Assembly (NCBI GenBank): GCA_017435185.1
Contig: JAFSFN010000034.1
Location: 1 to 13,687, forward strand
Reading direction: 5' to 3'
DNA from: Clostridia bacterium
GTDB lineage: Bacteria; Bacillota; Clostridia; Christensenellales; CAG-138
Length of the DNA: 13,687 nucleotides
Part shown: in pieces, positions 1 to 8,700 of the stretch
Position numbering within the stretch: the stretch's first letter is position 1
Layout of the letters: every line of letters begins with the position of its first letter
Made by a program: the position numbers and the translations under genes
Notes under the pieces: model-generated
Seen by the model: the letters and a program-made list of their open reading frames with translations, nothing else
What the model was told of the DNA's origin: nothing
The model's database searches: none

Positions 1-1346
1 CTTTCGCAGGCAATATCGAGGTTGCAGGCTGGATAAAGACGGTCCGCAACAGCAAGAATGTCGGATTCATCGAACTGACTGACGGTTCATGTTTCAAAAC
101 TGTTCAGGTAGTGTTTGAACAGGGCATGATTGCGGATGAAACAGTTCGCAGCCTTTCAACAGGCTGTGCGATTTCGGTTAAGGGTGTGCTTGAACTGACA
201 CCCGATGCACCTCAGCCTTTTGAGATAAAGGCTGACGAAATTACGATAGAGGGCGAATGTGCATCTGACTATCCGCTCCAGAAAAAGCGTCATACGCTTG
301 AATATCTGCGCACAATGCAGCATCTGCGTGTGAGAACGAATACTTTCCAGGCGACATTCCGTGTAAGAAATGTTGTTGCTCAGGCAATACATCGTTTCTT
401 TGATGAAAAGGGCTTCCTTTATGTTCATACTCCCCTTATAACGGGAAGTGACTGTGAAGGTGCGGGCGAAATGTTCCGAGTAACAACTCTGGATCTTGAC
501 AACATACCCCGCAATGAAGACGGTGAAGTTGATTTCACAAAGGACTTCTTTGAAAAATCGGCAAATCTTTCCGTAAGCGGTCAGCTCTACGGAGAGGCTT
601 TTGCTCTTGCTTTCAGAGATATATATACTTTCGGCCCCACATTCCGTGCCGAAAATTCGTTTACTGCACGTCATGCGGCAGAATTTTGGATGATAGAGCC
701 CGAAATGGCTTTCTGTGATTTGGCGGGCGATATGGATATTGCGGAAGCAATGGTAAAATACATCATTAAGACTGTTATGGACCGCTGCAAGGATGAACTT
801 GAGTTCTTCAATTCGTTCATAGATAAGGGGCTTATTGCAAGACTTGAAAATATAGTCTCGTCTGATTTTGCACGCATCACATACACAGAGGCGGTCGAGC
901 TTCTGAAAAAGTCGGGCGAGGAGTTCAAGTATCCTGTCGAGTGGGGTATGGACCTTCAGACCGAGCATGAACGCTATATAACAGAGCAGATATATAAAAA
1001 GCCTGTTTTCGTAACAGATTATCCCAAGGACATAAAGGCGTTCTATATGCGTGTCAATGATGACGGAAAAACGGTTGCCGCAGCAGATTTGCTTGTTCCC
1101 GGCGTTGGCGAGATAATAGGCGGCAGTCAGCGTGAAGAACGTTATGATGTGCTAAAACAGCGCATTGAAGAACTGGGAATGGATGTTTCCTCGTATGATT
1201 GGTATATGGATCTGCGTCGCTACGGCGGAGTGAAGCATGCAGGCTTCGGTCTTGGCTTTGAACGCATGGTAATGTATGTTACCGGCATGGCAAATATCAG
1301 AGATGTGCTTCCATTCCCCAGGACCACGGCAAGCATGGAAATGTAA
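1..1346 (+). CDS. asnS: Asparaginyl-tRNA synthetase, 5' end cut by window edge
   Basis: Class II aminoacyl-tRNA synthetase that charges tRNA-Asn with asparagine in the cytoplasm. The reading frame is open from base 3, so the gene begins outside the window; a GTG at 111 is an internal valine, not the start. The visible 447 residues begin inside the N-terminal OB-fold anticodon-binding domain (AGWIKTVRNSKNVGFIEL) and run to a TAA stop. The catalytic domain shows the family block GEMFRVTTLDL, followed by LSVSGQLYGEAFA, motif 2 (TFRAENSFTARHAAEFWMIE) and motif 3 (GFGLGFERMVMYVTG, then IRDVLPFPRT). The family is usually about 460 residues, so only some 15-20 residues are missing. The choice of AsnRS over AspRS rests on the overall bacterial AsnRS pattern, including FEKSANLSVSGQL and the conserved C-terminal VLPFPRT. 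Confidence 0.96.
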   Translation, partial: FAGNIEVAGWIKTVRNSKNVGFIELTDGSCFKTVQVVFEQGMIADETVRSLSTGCAISVKGVLELTPDAPQPFEIKADEITIEGECASDYPLQKKRHTLEYLRTMQHLRVRTNTFQATFRVRNVVAQAIHRFFDEKGFLYVHTPLITGSDCEGAGEMFRVTTLDLDNIPRNEDGEVDFTKDFFEKSANLSVSGQLYGEAFALAFRDIYTFGPTFRAENSFTARHAAEFWMIEPEMAFCDLAGDMDIAEAMVKYIIKTVMDRCKDELEFFNSFIDKGLIARLENIVSSDFARITYTEAVELLKKSGEEFKYPVEWGMDLQTEHERYITEQIYKKPVFVTDYPKDIKAFYMRVNDDGKTVAAADLLVPGVGEIIGGSQREERYDVLKQRIEELGMDVSSYDWYMDLRRYGGVKHAGFGLGFERMVMYVTGMANIRDVLPFPRTTASMEM

Positions 1347-1357
1347 AAAGATTTTAT

Positions 1358-1396
1358 AATCAGGCTGTTGAGAAATCGATGGCCTGATTTTATTTT
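1358..1396 (+). terminator. Probable intrinsic terminator of asnS
   Basis: AATCAGGC (1358-1365) pairs perfectly with GCCTGATT (1382-1389) across a 16-base loop. The second arm runs directly into a T-rich tract (TTTTATTTT). It starts 12 bases after the asnS stop codon. The loop is longer than typical and the stem only moderately GC-rich, so termination may be incomplete. Confidence 0.6.
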
Positions 1397-1451
1397 AATT
1401 GCGCTACAAAAAAAGGTAATTAGTTTATTGTTGTAAAACTTTAAGTAATCG

Positions 1452-1480
1452 TAGCATAAGCGCATGAAACATGTTATAAT
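1452..1480 (+). promoter_or_regulatory. Extended -10 promoter for the LRR/cohesin gene block
   Basis: TATAAT at 1475-1480 is a perfect -10 box preceded by TG one base upstream (TGTTATAAT), an extended -10 element. No good -35 box lies 16-18 bases upstream (TAGCAT at 1452-1457 is poor), which is tolerated for extended -10 promoters. It lies 43 bases before the first LRR gene, whose start is set by AGGAGG at 1508-1513. With the short gaps and no terminator downstream, it may drive all three genes to 9542. Confidence 0.6.
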
Positions 1481-1522
1481 CAGTGTGAGAAGTTTTGAAC
1501 TTCCTGCAGGAGGAATAAATAA

Positions 1523-4500
1523 ATGAAAAAAATAATCTGTACTACATTGGCTGTTGCGGTAATGGCTGCTTCATTCCCGACTATGGCAAATGCGGAGGTT
1601 AACAGAGAATATTTTGCTCAGACAAAGGAAATCGCTGTATCTGAGAATAAAAACAGCATATCAACACTTGCCTTGACCGATAATGTAATGACTCAAGGCT
1701 ATTTCACTTATTATGTCGAAGACGGTGAAGGCGCAACCATTGTAAAATGCGATACTGCGGCATCTGGTACTGTCAAAGTTCCCGAAACTCTCGGCGGTGA
1801 GAAAGTTACCACCATCGGAACAAGTGCATTCTATGAATGTACGGCGATAACGGATATAGAACTTCCGTCATCGGTAACCACAATAAGCACAAGTGCGTTT
1901 GCCGGCTGCACTTCGCTTACGAATATGGAGCTTCCCGAGGGCATTGAAAAAATAGGCTACTATGCGTTTGACGGCTGCAGCGGCCTCAAAATGGTTGTCA
2001 TACCCCAAAGTGTTTCAAGTATCGGTGAGAAGCCTTTCCGTGCATGTTCATCACTTGAAACTATAAATGTAAACTCGGCAAATGCTCAGTACAGCACAAA
2101 AAACGGTGTGCTTTACAACAAAAATGCCACAAAGATAATAGACTATCCTTCGGGCAAGACGGAAAATGAGTTTACTCTTCCGTCAACAGTCACAGAAATA
2201 GGCAACTATGCTTTTTACGGCAGTGAAAAACTTATAATATTGAACATTCCCGACAGCGTGACCAAAATCGGCGAGCAGGCAATAAGAGAATGTAAAAAAC
2301 TCCAGACGGTCAATATGGGCTCAGGTGTAGCAACGCTGGGCAATACTGTTTTGTCTGCATGTCCGTCATTGATCACAATAAATGTTTCGGCAAATAACAG
2401 TACATATGCGTCCAAAGACGGTGCTTTATACAGCAAGGATATGAAAACACTTTATTGTGTTGGCGGCGGCATAAGCGGCACATTCAATATTCCCAATACA
2501 GTTGAGACCGTATTGGGAATGTCAATGGCTTCCTGCAAAAAGATAGCAGAGATTGCAGTGCCCGGCAGTGTGAGAACCATCGAAGCCAATGCGTTCCGTG
2601 ACTGCGATTCGCTTACCGACATAACCGTTGATGCAAACAATAATTACTATTGCTCGGTTGACGGCGTTCTGTTCAACAACGCAAAAACAATTCTTATCTG
2701 CTTCCCGGGCGGCCTTAAAGGCGCATATGAAATCCCTGCAGGTACAGTGAGAGTTGAAAACTATGCTTTCTATTCAAATCACGGACTTACGAGCATTGAC
2801 CTTCCCGTAACCGTAAAAGAAATAGGCAACTACGCTTTCATGGGTGCTGAAGCACTTCAGACAGCGTTCTTCTTCGGCCCTGTTCCGACCTCGTGCGGCG
2901 ACAGAGCGTTTGAAAATACCGACCCGGGTTTTGCCATCTACTATATGCCTGAATACAGAAACAGCTGGGCAGAGGACGGCAGAGTGGTCTGGAACGGCTA
3001 TCCCATATATGAGCTTACAAAAGTGGGCACTGACAGCAACGGATTTGAATTTTTGGTTGCCGACGGATATGCTCGCATAAAATCATATTCAGGAAGCGGC
3101 GGCTCGGTAACTATCCCTGCAAAAATAGAAGGTTATCCCGTATCGATGCTGTATGAAGGTCTTTTCACGGCAAGAGAGGATATCACAAATGTAACGATAG
3201 AAAACGGCATAACGACTATCCCGAGAGACACTTTCTTTGCTTGCACAGCACTTGAAGTGGTGGTCATACCCTCCACTGTAACGACCATAGGCGAGAATGC
3301 TTTCCGTGATTGTCGCTCACTTACGACGGCTACCTTGCCCGGAGGTCTTGTTGAAATACCGGCAGGTGCTTTTTGCGGCTGTTCAAGTCTTACAAGGGTA
3401 ACTGTTCCGAGAACTGTTAAGAGCATAGGCAGCGAAGCGTTTTATGGCTGTAATATGCTCAGAACGGTGACCATAGGAGCGGCAACGGAAACTATCGGTG
3501 CATATGCGTTTGCTTCATGTCAGTCGCTTACCGAGGTCTCCATAGGCAGTGGTGTCAGCTCGTTGGGCAACGGCGCATTTGCGAAATGTCCCAACCTTGT
3601 TGAAGCAGGGTTTGATGCAATGCCGCCCGCACAGCTTGGTGAGGGGATATTTGCATATTCAAGCGACAATTTTGTTGTAAGTTGCTTTGAAGAGTATATG
3701 CAGTATTTTGATACGCTCGGTAACGGAACATGGTACGGATACAAACTTAAATTGCGTGACCGTGTTTATGAAGGCTTTGTTTATTATGAAAAAGAGGATT
3801 CCACAATAGGAATAAAGGGCTATCGAGGTGAAAACACGGCGCTTTCGGTACCTTCGGGCATAAACGGTGTGGCTGTTACAACTATAGACGCAGGTGCGTT
3901 TGAAAACCTGGAAGGCATAGTTTCCATAGTTATTCCCGATTCGGTTACGAGCATTGGCGCAAATGCGTTTGCTTACTGCACATCTCTTTATGAAGTTACT
4001 GTAGGCAAAGGCGTTACGGCAATAGGTGACCGAGCTTTTGACGGCTGTAATTCTCTGGCGGCTATATATGTCGCAGAAGGCAACAACAGCTATTCATCGG
4101 ACGGCGGCGCACTTTATGACGCAAGCAAGACAAAACTTATCTTGTTCCCCGATGCTTATACGGGCAATTTCGTTGTTCCGTCAAGCGTTAAAACTATTGC
4201 GCCTTATGCCTTTGATAATTGCACAAAGCTAACATTTGTCAAACTTCCCGAAGGCCTTATGTCGATAGGCGAAAATGCTTTCAGCATGTGTACATCGCTA
4301 AGCGCCATAGTGATACCGTCAACCGTTACTGAACTGGGCAGTAACGCTTTCAGAAATTGCAGTAATCTCGAGGCGGCGTGCTTTAAGGGTGAGGCACCTG
4401 CTGAGTTTGGTGACGGAGTGTTTACGGGTGTTTCCGTAACATTTACGATACGCTATCTGTCAAACAATGCACAGTCATGGAAGAGCCAAGGCGGCATTTC

Positions 4501-4951
4501 GTATAAAGGCTATGATATAGCTGAATTCAGCGAATTCCCCGAGATCGTTTTGGCTGAGAACAGCACTTGCAAGATAAACGGTGCTTATCTTGTCAACATT
4601 CCGATAAAAACAATAGTTGTTGAGCTTTCATTGCTCGAGATGACTTCAAACGGTATTCGTGTTGTGAATACCGAGGGCGTTGCTCAAAGCGATTATTCAG
4701 TGATATGCACAGGCTATAGAGTTCAGCTTGTTCATTCGGGCGTGGTCGTTGATGAACTTTCCGCCGCAGTGGTTGGAGATATCAACGGTGACGGAAATAT
4801 CTCATCTCGTGATATTGCGTTGATTCAGCGTTCGGTTTCGGGAGGCACAGTGCTTTCGGGTGCATATTTCAAGGCCGCCGATATAAGCGGTGACGGAAAT
4901 GTAAACTCAAGAGATATAGCACTTTTGCAAAGACAGATACTTGGAATGTAA
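1523..4951 (+). CDS. Secreted BspA-like leucine-rich repeat protein with C-terminal dockerin
   Basis: A 1142-residue exported protein. Residues 1-24 are a signal peptide (basic MKK, hydrophobic core, ANA before the likely cut). Residues about 58-1002 are BspA/LRR_5-type repeats of about 23 residues (IPSTVTTIGENAFRDC pattern) in three super-blocks (58-498, 507-745, 749-1002). Each block opens with a GY.G....VTIP-like cap and ends with a W..YGY or W..KGY-like cap. Residues about 1006-1083 form an X-like module, and 1084-1142 a type I dockerin with two calcium loops: D1086/N1088/D1090/D1097 and D1120/S1122/D1124/D1131. BspA-type LRR proteins are commonly adhesins; the binding partner here is unknown. 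The dockerin predicts non-covalent docking to a cohesin, and the next gene encodes one. No LPXTG or transmembrane tail is present, so surface retention probably depends on that docking. The start is fixed by AGGAGG nine bases upstream and by the signal peptide. Confidence 0.93.
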   Translation: MKKIICTTLAVAVMAASFPTMANAEVNREYFAQTKEIAVSENKNSISTLALTDNVMTQGYFTYYVEDGEGATIVKCDTAASGTVKVPETLGGEKVTTIGTSAFYECTAITDIELPSSVTTISTSAFAGCTSLTNMELPEGIEKIGYYAFDGCSGLKMVVIPQSVSSIGEKPFRACSSLETINVNSANAQYSTKNGVLYNKNATKIIDYPSGKTENEFTLPSTVTEIGNYAFYGSEKLIILNIPDSVTKIGEQAIRECKKLQTVNMGSGVATLGNTVLSACPSLITINVSANNSTYASKDGALYSKDMKTLYCVGGGISGTFNIPNTVETVLGMSMASCKKIAEIAVPGSVRTIEANAFRDCDSLTDITVDANNNYYCSVDGVLFNNAKTILICFPGGLKGAYEIPAGTVRVENYAFYSNHGLTSIDLPVTVKEIGNYAFMGAEALQTAFFFGPVPTSCGDRAFENTDPGFAIYYMPEYRNSWAEDGRVVWNGYPIYELTKVGTDSNGFEFLVADGYARIKSYSGSGGSVTIPAKIEGYPVSMLYEGLFTAREDITNVTIENGITTIPRDTFFACTALEVVVIPSTVTTIGENAFRDCRSLTTATLPGGLVEIPAGAFCGCSSLTRVTVPRTVKSIGSEAFYGCNMLRTVTIGAATETIGAYAFASCQSLTEVSIGSGVSSLGNGAFAKCPNLVEAGFDAMPPAQLGEGIFAYSSDNFVVSCFEEYMQYFDTLGNGTWYGYKLKLRDRVYEGFVYYEKEDSTIGIKGYRGENTALSVPSGINGVAVTTIDAGAFENLEGIVSIVIPDSVTSIGANAFAYCTSLYEVTVGKGVTAIGDRAFDGCNSLAAIYVAEGNNSYSSDGGALYDASKTKLILFPDAYTGNFVVPSSVKTIAPYAFDNCTKLTFVKLPEGLMSIGENAFSMCTSLSAIVIPSTVTELGSNAFRNCSNLEAACFKGEAPAEFGDGVFTGVSVTFTIRYLSNNAQSWKSQGGISYKGYDIAEFSEFPEIVLAENSTCKINGAYLVNIPIKTIVVELSLLEMTSNGIRVVNTEGVAQSDYSVICTGYRVQLVHSGVVVDELSAAVVGDINGDGNISSRDIALIQRSVSGGTVLSGAYFKAADISGDGNVNSRDIALLQRQILGM
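1694..4528 (+). repeat. LRR_5 repeat array, three super-blocks
   Basis: Coding repeats of about 69 bases encode 23-residue units ending in AF.GC or AF..C. Four variant units interrupt the regular ones. Each has the form V...N..Y.S.DG.LY......L...P.G..G.F.IP, at residues about 182-231, 286-333, 367-416 and 848-897. The unit around residues 320-337 is degenerate: the usual IG..AF is replaced by VLGMSM. Confidence 0.85.
2489..2520. repeat. Perfect 11-bp inverted repeat inside the LRR gene
   Basis: ATTCCCAATAC (2489-2499) and GTATTGGGAAT (2510-2520) are exact reverse complements separated by 10 bases. There is no T tract after it, so it does not look like a terminator. It coincides with the degenerate LRR unit encoding NIPNTVETVLGMSM. 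Confidence 0.75.
4538..4948 (+). other. X-like module plus type I dockerin at the C-terminus of the first LRR protein
   Basis: Residues 1006-1142. The X-like part ends in IRVVNTEGV, CTGYRVQL and VVVDELSAAVVGD, a layout repeated twice in the third protein. The dockerin has two near-identical halves, both carrying NISSRDIAL/NVNSRDIAL with Ser-Arg at loop positions 10-11, the positions that set cohesin choice in known type I dockerins. The symmetry would allow dual-mode binding as described for other dockerins; that is inference. Confidence 0.85.
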
Positions 4952-4972
4952 GATTTATCGGAGGACAAAAAA

Positions 4973-5698
4973 ATGAAAAGATTCATTTCAATAATGATGA
5001 CGGCGATTTTGATGTTTTGCCTTGCAGTTCCGACATTCGCAGCCAATCAGACAAAGATAAATGTCAGTGCATCATCAGCGCAGGCTGTACCGGGCGATGA
5101 GATAGAAATAACGATCGCTTTTGCTGCGCAGCCGGCTGATAATATAAGCGTAATGGAACTTGTGCTTCCTTTCGACACATCCGCATTTGAATATGTCGAA
5201 GGTTCTGCAAAACAGGTTTTGCCCAGTTTGACAGGAATGACGACAGGAGCGGCTGCTTACAGAGAAAGAAGCGGCGATATGTTCTGCAACTGGATAGATG
5301 TTCAGGCGGCTATTCCCGTATCAACAACGGACATTGTATCATTCAAGCTCAAAGTTACCGAATATGCGAAAAATACGGAATATACTTTTGATTTGTCTGA
5401 TGAATGTTTCCTTACTGATGCAGATGACAACGACATCTTCTTTGATACTCAAGCGGCAAAAATAACCGTGAGCGGATCTCCCGAAACAAAGGTTGAGGAG
5501 ACAAGCGATGCCCAGAACGGTACAAATAACAACACCACACTTCCTGCTGATTCAGAACAGACAACTCCCGAGGCAGAAGCCGATAAAGACTCCAAAGATG
5601 GCTTTGCTTGGGAAGTCATACTTATAATCGCTGCTATACTTGTGGCATGTGGTATAGTTGTCGTTTTTGCAAAAAAGGCAAGAGGTAAAAACAAATAA
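4973..5698 (+). CDS. Membrane-anchored single-cohesin protein
   Basis: A 241-residue protein starting 21 bases after the LRR gene, with GGAGG (4960-4964) eight bases before ATG. Residues 1-24 are a signal peptide (MKR, hydrophobic core, TFAA). Residues about 28-167 read as a cohesin: a short beta-strand, then VPGDEIEITIAF, a hydrophobic-alternating ISVMELVLPFD, FEYVEGSA, and late strands IVSFKLKV and AAKITV. Residues 168-210 are an acidic Thr/Asn/Glu linker. Residues about 212-233 are a transmembrane helix followed by KKARGKNK, which places the cohesin outside and the tail inside the cell. No LPXTG is present. The likely role is to hold dockerin-bearing partners, most obviously the LRR proteins on either side, at the membrane. 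The cohesin call rests on pattern and context, and the paralogous domain in the next gene supports it. A generic immunoglobulin-like carbohydrate-binding fold is the alternative. Confidence 0.85.
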   Translation: MKRFISIMMTAILMFCLAVPTFAANQTKINVSASSAQAVPGDEIEITIAFAAQPADNISVMELVLPFDTSAFEYVEGSAKQVLPSLTGMTTGAAAYRERSGDMFCNWIDVQAAIPVSTTDIVSFKLKVTEYAKNTEYTFDLSDECFLTDADDNDIFFDTQAAKITVSGSPETKVEETSDAQNGTNNNTTLPADSEQTTPEAEADKDSKDGFAWEVILIIAAILVACGIVVVFAKKARGKNK

Positions 5699-5700
5699 TC

Positions 5701-5720
5701 GTCAATTATAAGGTCAATTA
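5701..5720. repeat. Short direct repeat in the gap between cohesin and scaffold genes
   Basis: GTCAATTA occurs at 5701-5708 and again at 5713-5720, with a centre-to-centre spacing of 12 bases. It sits in the 70-base gap before the third gene, which otherwise shows only a strong ribosome-binding site (GGGGAGG, 5755-5761) and no terminator. It could be a regulator site or chance. Confidence 0.35.
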
Positions 5721-5768
5721 ATGCACATTCACTCAAAACGACTACCTGATACTTGGGGAGGATATTGA

Positions 5769-8700
5769 ATGAAAAAGATAATAAGCATAACACTTGCATT
5801 TATAATGATACTTGCGGCAGTACCTGCCGATGCGTTGAGTTATAAAACAATACATAATATAATTGCTTCAGTAAAGACCATGGAAAACGGAGAAACTCCG
5901 CCTGAAGAACAACAGCCGTCTGGAACTGCTGAACCGACAGTTCCCTCAACAGTCGAGCCTACGGCTGAAGAACCGACAGTACCGCCGACGACGGAAGAAC
6001 CGACAGTTCCTCCAACAGAGGACCCGACAGTGCCTCCCACAGATGAGCCGACAGTGCCTCCGTTACAAGAGCCGACTCCGTCGCAGACTGTTGAACCCAC
6101 GCCCACGGCAACTCCCACGCCCACGGTAACTCCTACACCTACGGCAACTCCTACACCTACACCAACTCCGACACCCGTTCCGACACCTACTCCGTTTTTG
6201 CAGCTTGTAAGCGGCAGTACATACACGGAGGACGGCTCCTATCTTAACGGTGTTAAGGCAGATACAAAGGCTGAGACAGTTATAGCTGCATTTGTTGCGG
6301 GAGATATACGCATTGTCGATAACACAGGTTCTGTGCTTAATAAATCCGCACTTGTCGGAACAGGAGCAAAGGTACAGCTCATGGACGGTGATGAGGTAAT
6401 AGACAGCCTGACCGTAATAGTCATGGGCGATGCAAACGGCGACGGCAAGTTGGATACAAATGACACTGCGGCCATGCAGTCTCACTTGGAAAAACAAAGC
6501 ATACTTACAGCAAATTTCTTTGCGGCGGCAAATATTGTTGCCGATGCGGATATTGACTCAAGAGATATACTTGCACTCCAGAGAATGATTGCATCGGTTA
6601 ACGGTAATGTTTCAACAAACAGTGAAGCTAACAAAGTTAAGTTTGCTTTCTCGGCATCATCAGCATATCCCAACGATGAAATCGAAGTCACGGTGAGCGT
6701 TGCGGCTTCTTCCGATGCACTTCATGCATTTGAGATATATATAAATGCTTCAAATGATGCGTTTGAATTTGTAAACGGCTCACTTTCCTACCTTGTTTCA
6801 TTAAGCAAGACAGCAATGGGCGGTGCGGCATATTATCCGCTTACAAAGCAGATAATGTTCAGTTGGTCAGATGCTTCTTCTGCTTTAAGCGGCGAGATGC
6901 AGGCAGTCAAGTTCAAAGTAAAGGTCAAAGAGAATTTTGCAGGCGGTTATGCACAGTATGACTGCGAAAGTACGAGCTTCATGCTTGACGGCGCAGGCAA
7001 TTCGCTGAATATGAAAGTCGAAAGCGACAAAATTGCCGTATACGCTCAGGATTCGGAATTTGAATATACCGTAACCGATGAAAAGGCTACGATAACAGGC
7101 TATAAGGGCACAGGCGGCAAGGTTGTTATTCCCGATACGATATCAGGCTTTGATGTGGTTGCCATAGGCGATTCTGTTTTCGCTGACAACAGAAGCATAG
7201 CCGGTGTTGAAATAGGCGAAAATGTAACATCCATAGGCAATAAGGCATTTTCGGGATGTGATATGCTCACGGATGTATCATGCAAGAGTACGGTGCTGAC
7301 TTCCATCGGCAATGAAGCGTTTTACGGCTGTGCAAGGCTCAGAGCGGCGGCACTTCCCGTAAGCGTTGTTACGATAGGTGACTATGCGTTCTACGGCTGC
7401 AGCGGCTTGCTTAATGTTTCACTTCCCGATTCGCTTAAAACGATCGGTGATTATGCGTTTTACGGATGCTCCAACATCGTTTCAGTCAATATTTCGATGA
7501 ACGTTGAAAGCATAGGATATAAGGCGTTATCGGGTTGTGCAAAACTGAGAACCATAACAGTATCTTCCTCAAACACGGTGTTTGCGTCGGTAGACGGCAT
7601 GCTTTGCAGTGCCGATAAGGCAACGCTCATATTGTGCCCTGCGGCGAAGAGCGGCGAAATAACTGTTCCGAGCACAATAACAAAAATAGAAGCAAGCGCA
7701 TTTGAAAGCTGCAGTGATATAACACGAGTTGACATTCTCGAAGGCGTGACTTCCATAGGTGAAGAGGCGTTCTTCGGATGTGTAAGACTTGCGGGCGTAT
7801 ATTTCCACGGTGCCGCACCTGCATTTGTCGGTGACAATGCGTTCTACGGAACAGCAGGTGAGTTTACTGTTTATTGTACAGAAGCAAATCTTTCGACATT
7901 TGCGCCCAATGGTGAGACCCAATACAAGGGTTATCCTCTTGCTGTGTTTGATAATACTCCCGCACCGACTGCACATCCTGATTATGAATACACGGTTAGC
8001 GGCAGTTCGGCAATAATCACAGGCTATAAGGGGCAGGGCGGCTATATTGAGATACCCGGTGCAATGCTTGAGTATCCCGTTACGGAAATTGCAGAGAACG
8101 CTTTTTCTGATAATACTGCCATCACGGGTGCAACAATTCCCGATAGCGTTGTAAAAATAGGTGACAAAGCGTTTTACGGATGCAAGGCGCTTGAAAATGT
8201 CACCATAGGCAATGGCGTTAAGAATATAGGCGAGTATGCATTTGCATATTCGGGAATAAACAGCATTTCAGTTCCCGACGGTGTGGAAACTATCGGCCGG
8301 AGAGCTTTGGCAAACTGCCCGAATATTACCGATGCGATGATATCATCAAGCGTCAGAAGCATCAACGGAAATGTGTTTGAATATTGTGTCTCGCTTGTGC
8401 AGATAACTGTTCAGGAGGGCAACTCAAATTATTCTTCCGCAAACGGCGTGCTGTATGACAAAAACAGAAACAAGCTCATAGCGTGCCCGGCAGGCAAGAG
8501 TGGCTCATATTCAATGGCATCCTCTACCACGATAATAGGCGAGTATGCGTTTGCTGGATGTGAAAAGCTCACAAAGATATCATTGTCGGCTTTTGTCAAC
8601 ACAATAGAAAGCCATGCATTTGATTCCTGCACATCGCTTATGTCCTTTGAAGTTTCGGTATTTAATACGGATTTCATTGCGCTTGACGGTATGCTTTATA

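Noticed and set aside
156..968. 270-codon open frame on the minus strand opposite asnS
   Set aside because: It lies wholly within a clear AsnRS gene; its product has no recognisable domain and many Cys/Arg/Tyr, typical of an antisense shadow.
111..1346. GTG at 111 as the start of the synthetase
   Set aside because: The frame is open to the window edge and encodes the conserved OB-fold upstream, so the GTG is internal.
2489..2520. Intragenic hairpin as a terminator
   Set aside because: No T tract follows and the LRR reading frame continues for another 2.4 kb with strong repeat conservation.
5540..5698. LPXTG sortase signal in the small cohesin protein
   Set aside because: LPADS in the linker lacks the Thr-Gly and lies about 20 residues before the hydrophobic helix; a plain transmembrane anchor fits better.
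5970..6194. CRISPR-like array
   Set aside because: Units are too short, directly adjacent and in frame; they encode a Pro/Thr stalk.
5840..6226. Minus-strand open frame encoding long Val-Gly runs
   Set aside because: It is the reverse reading of the Pro/Thr stalk repeats; the low complexity is fully explained by the + strand.
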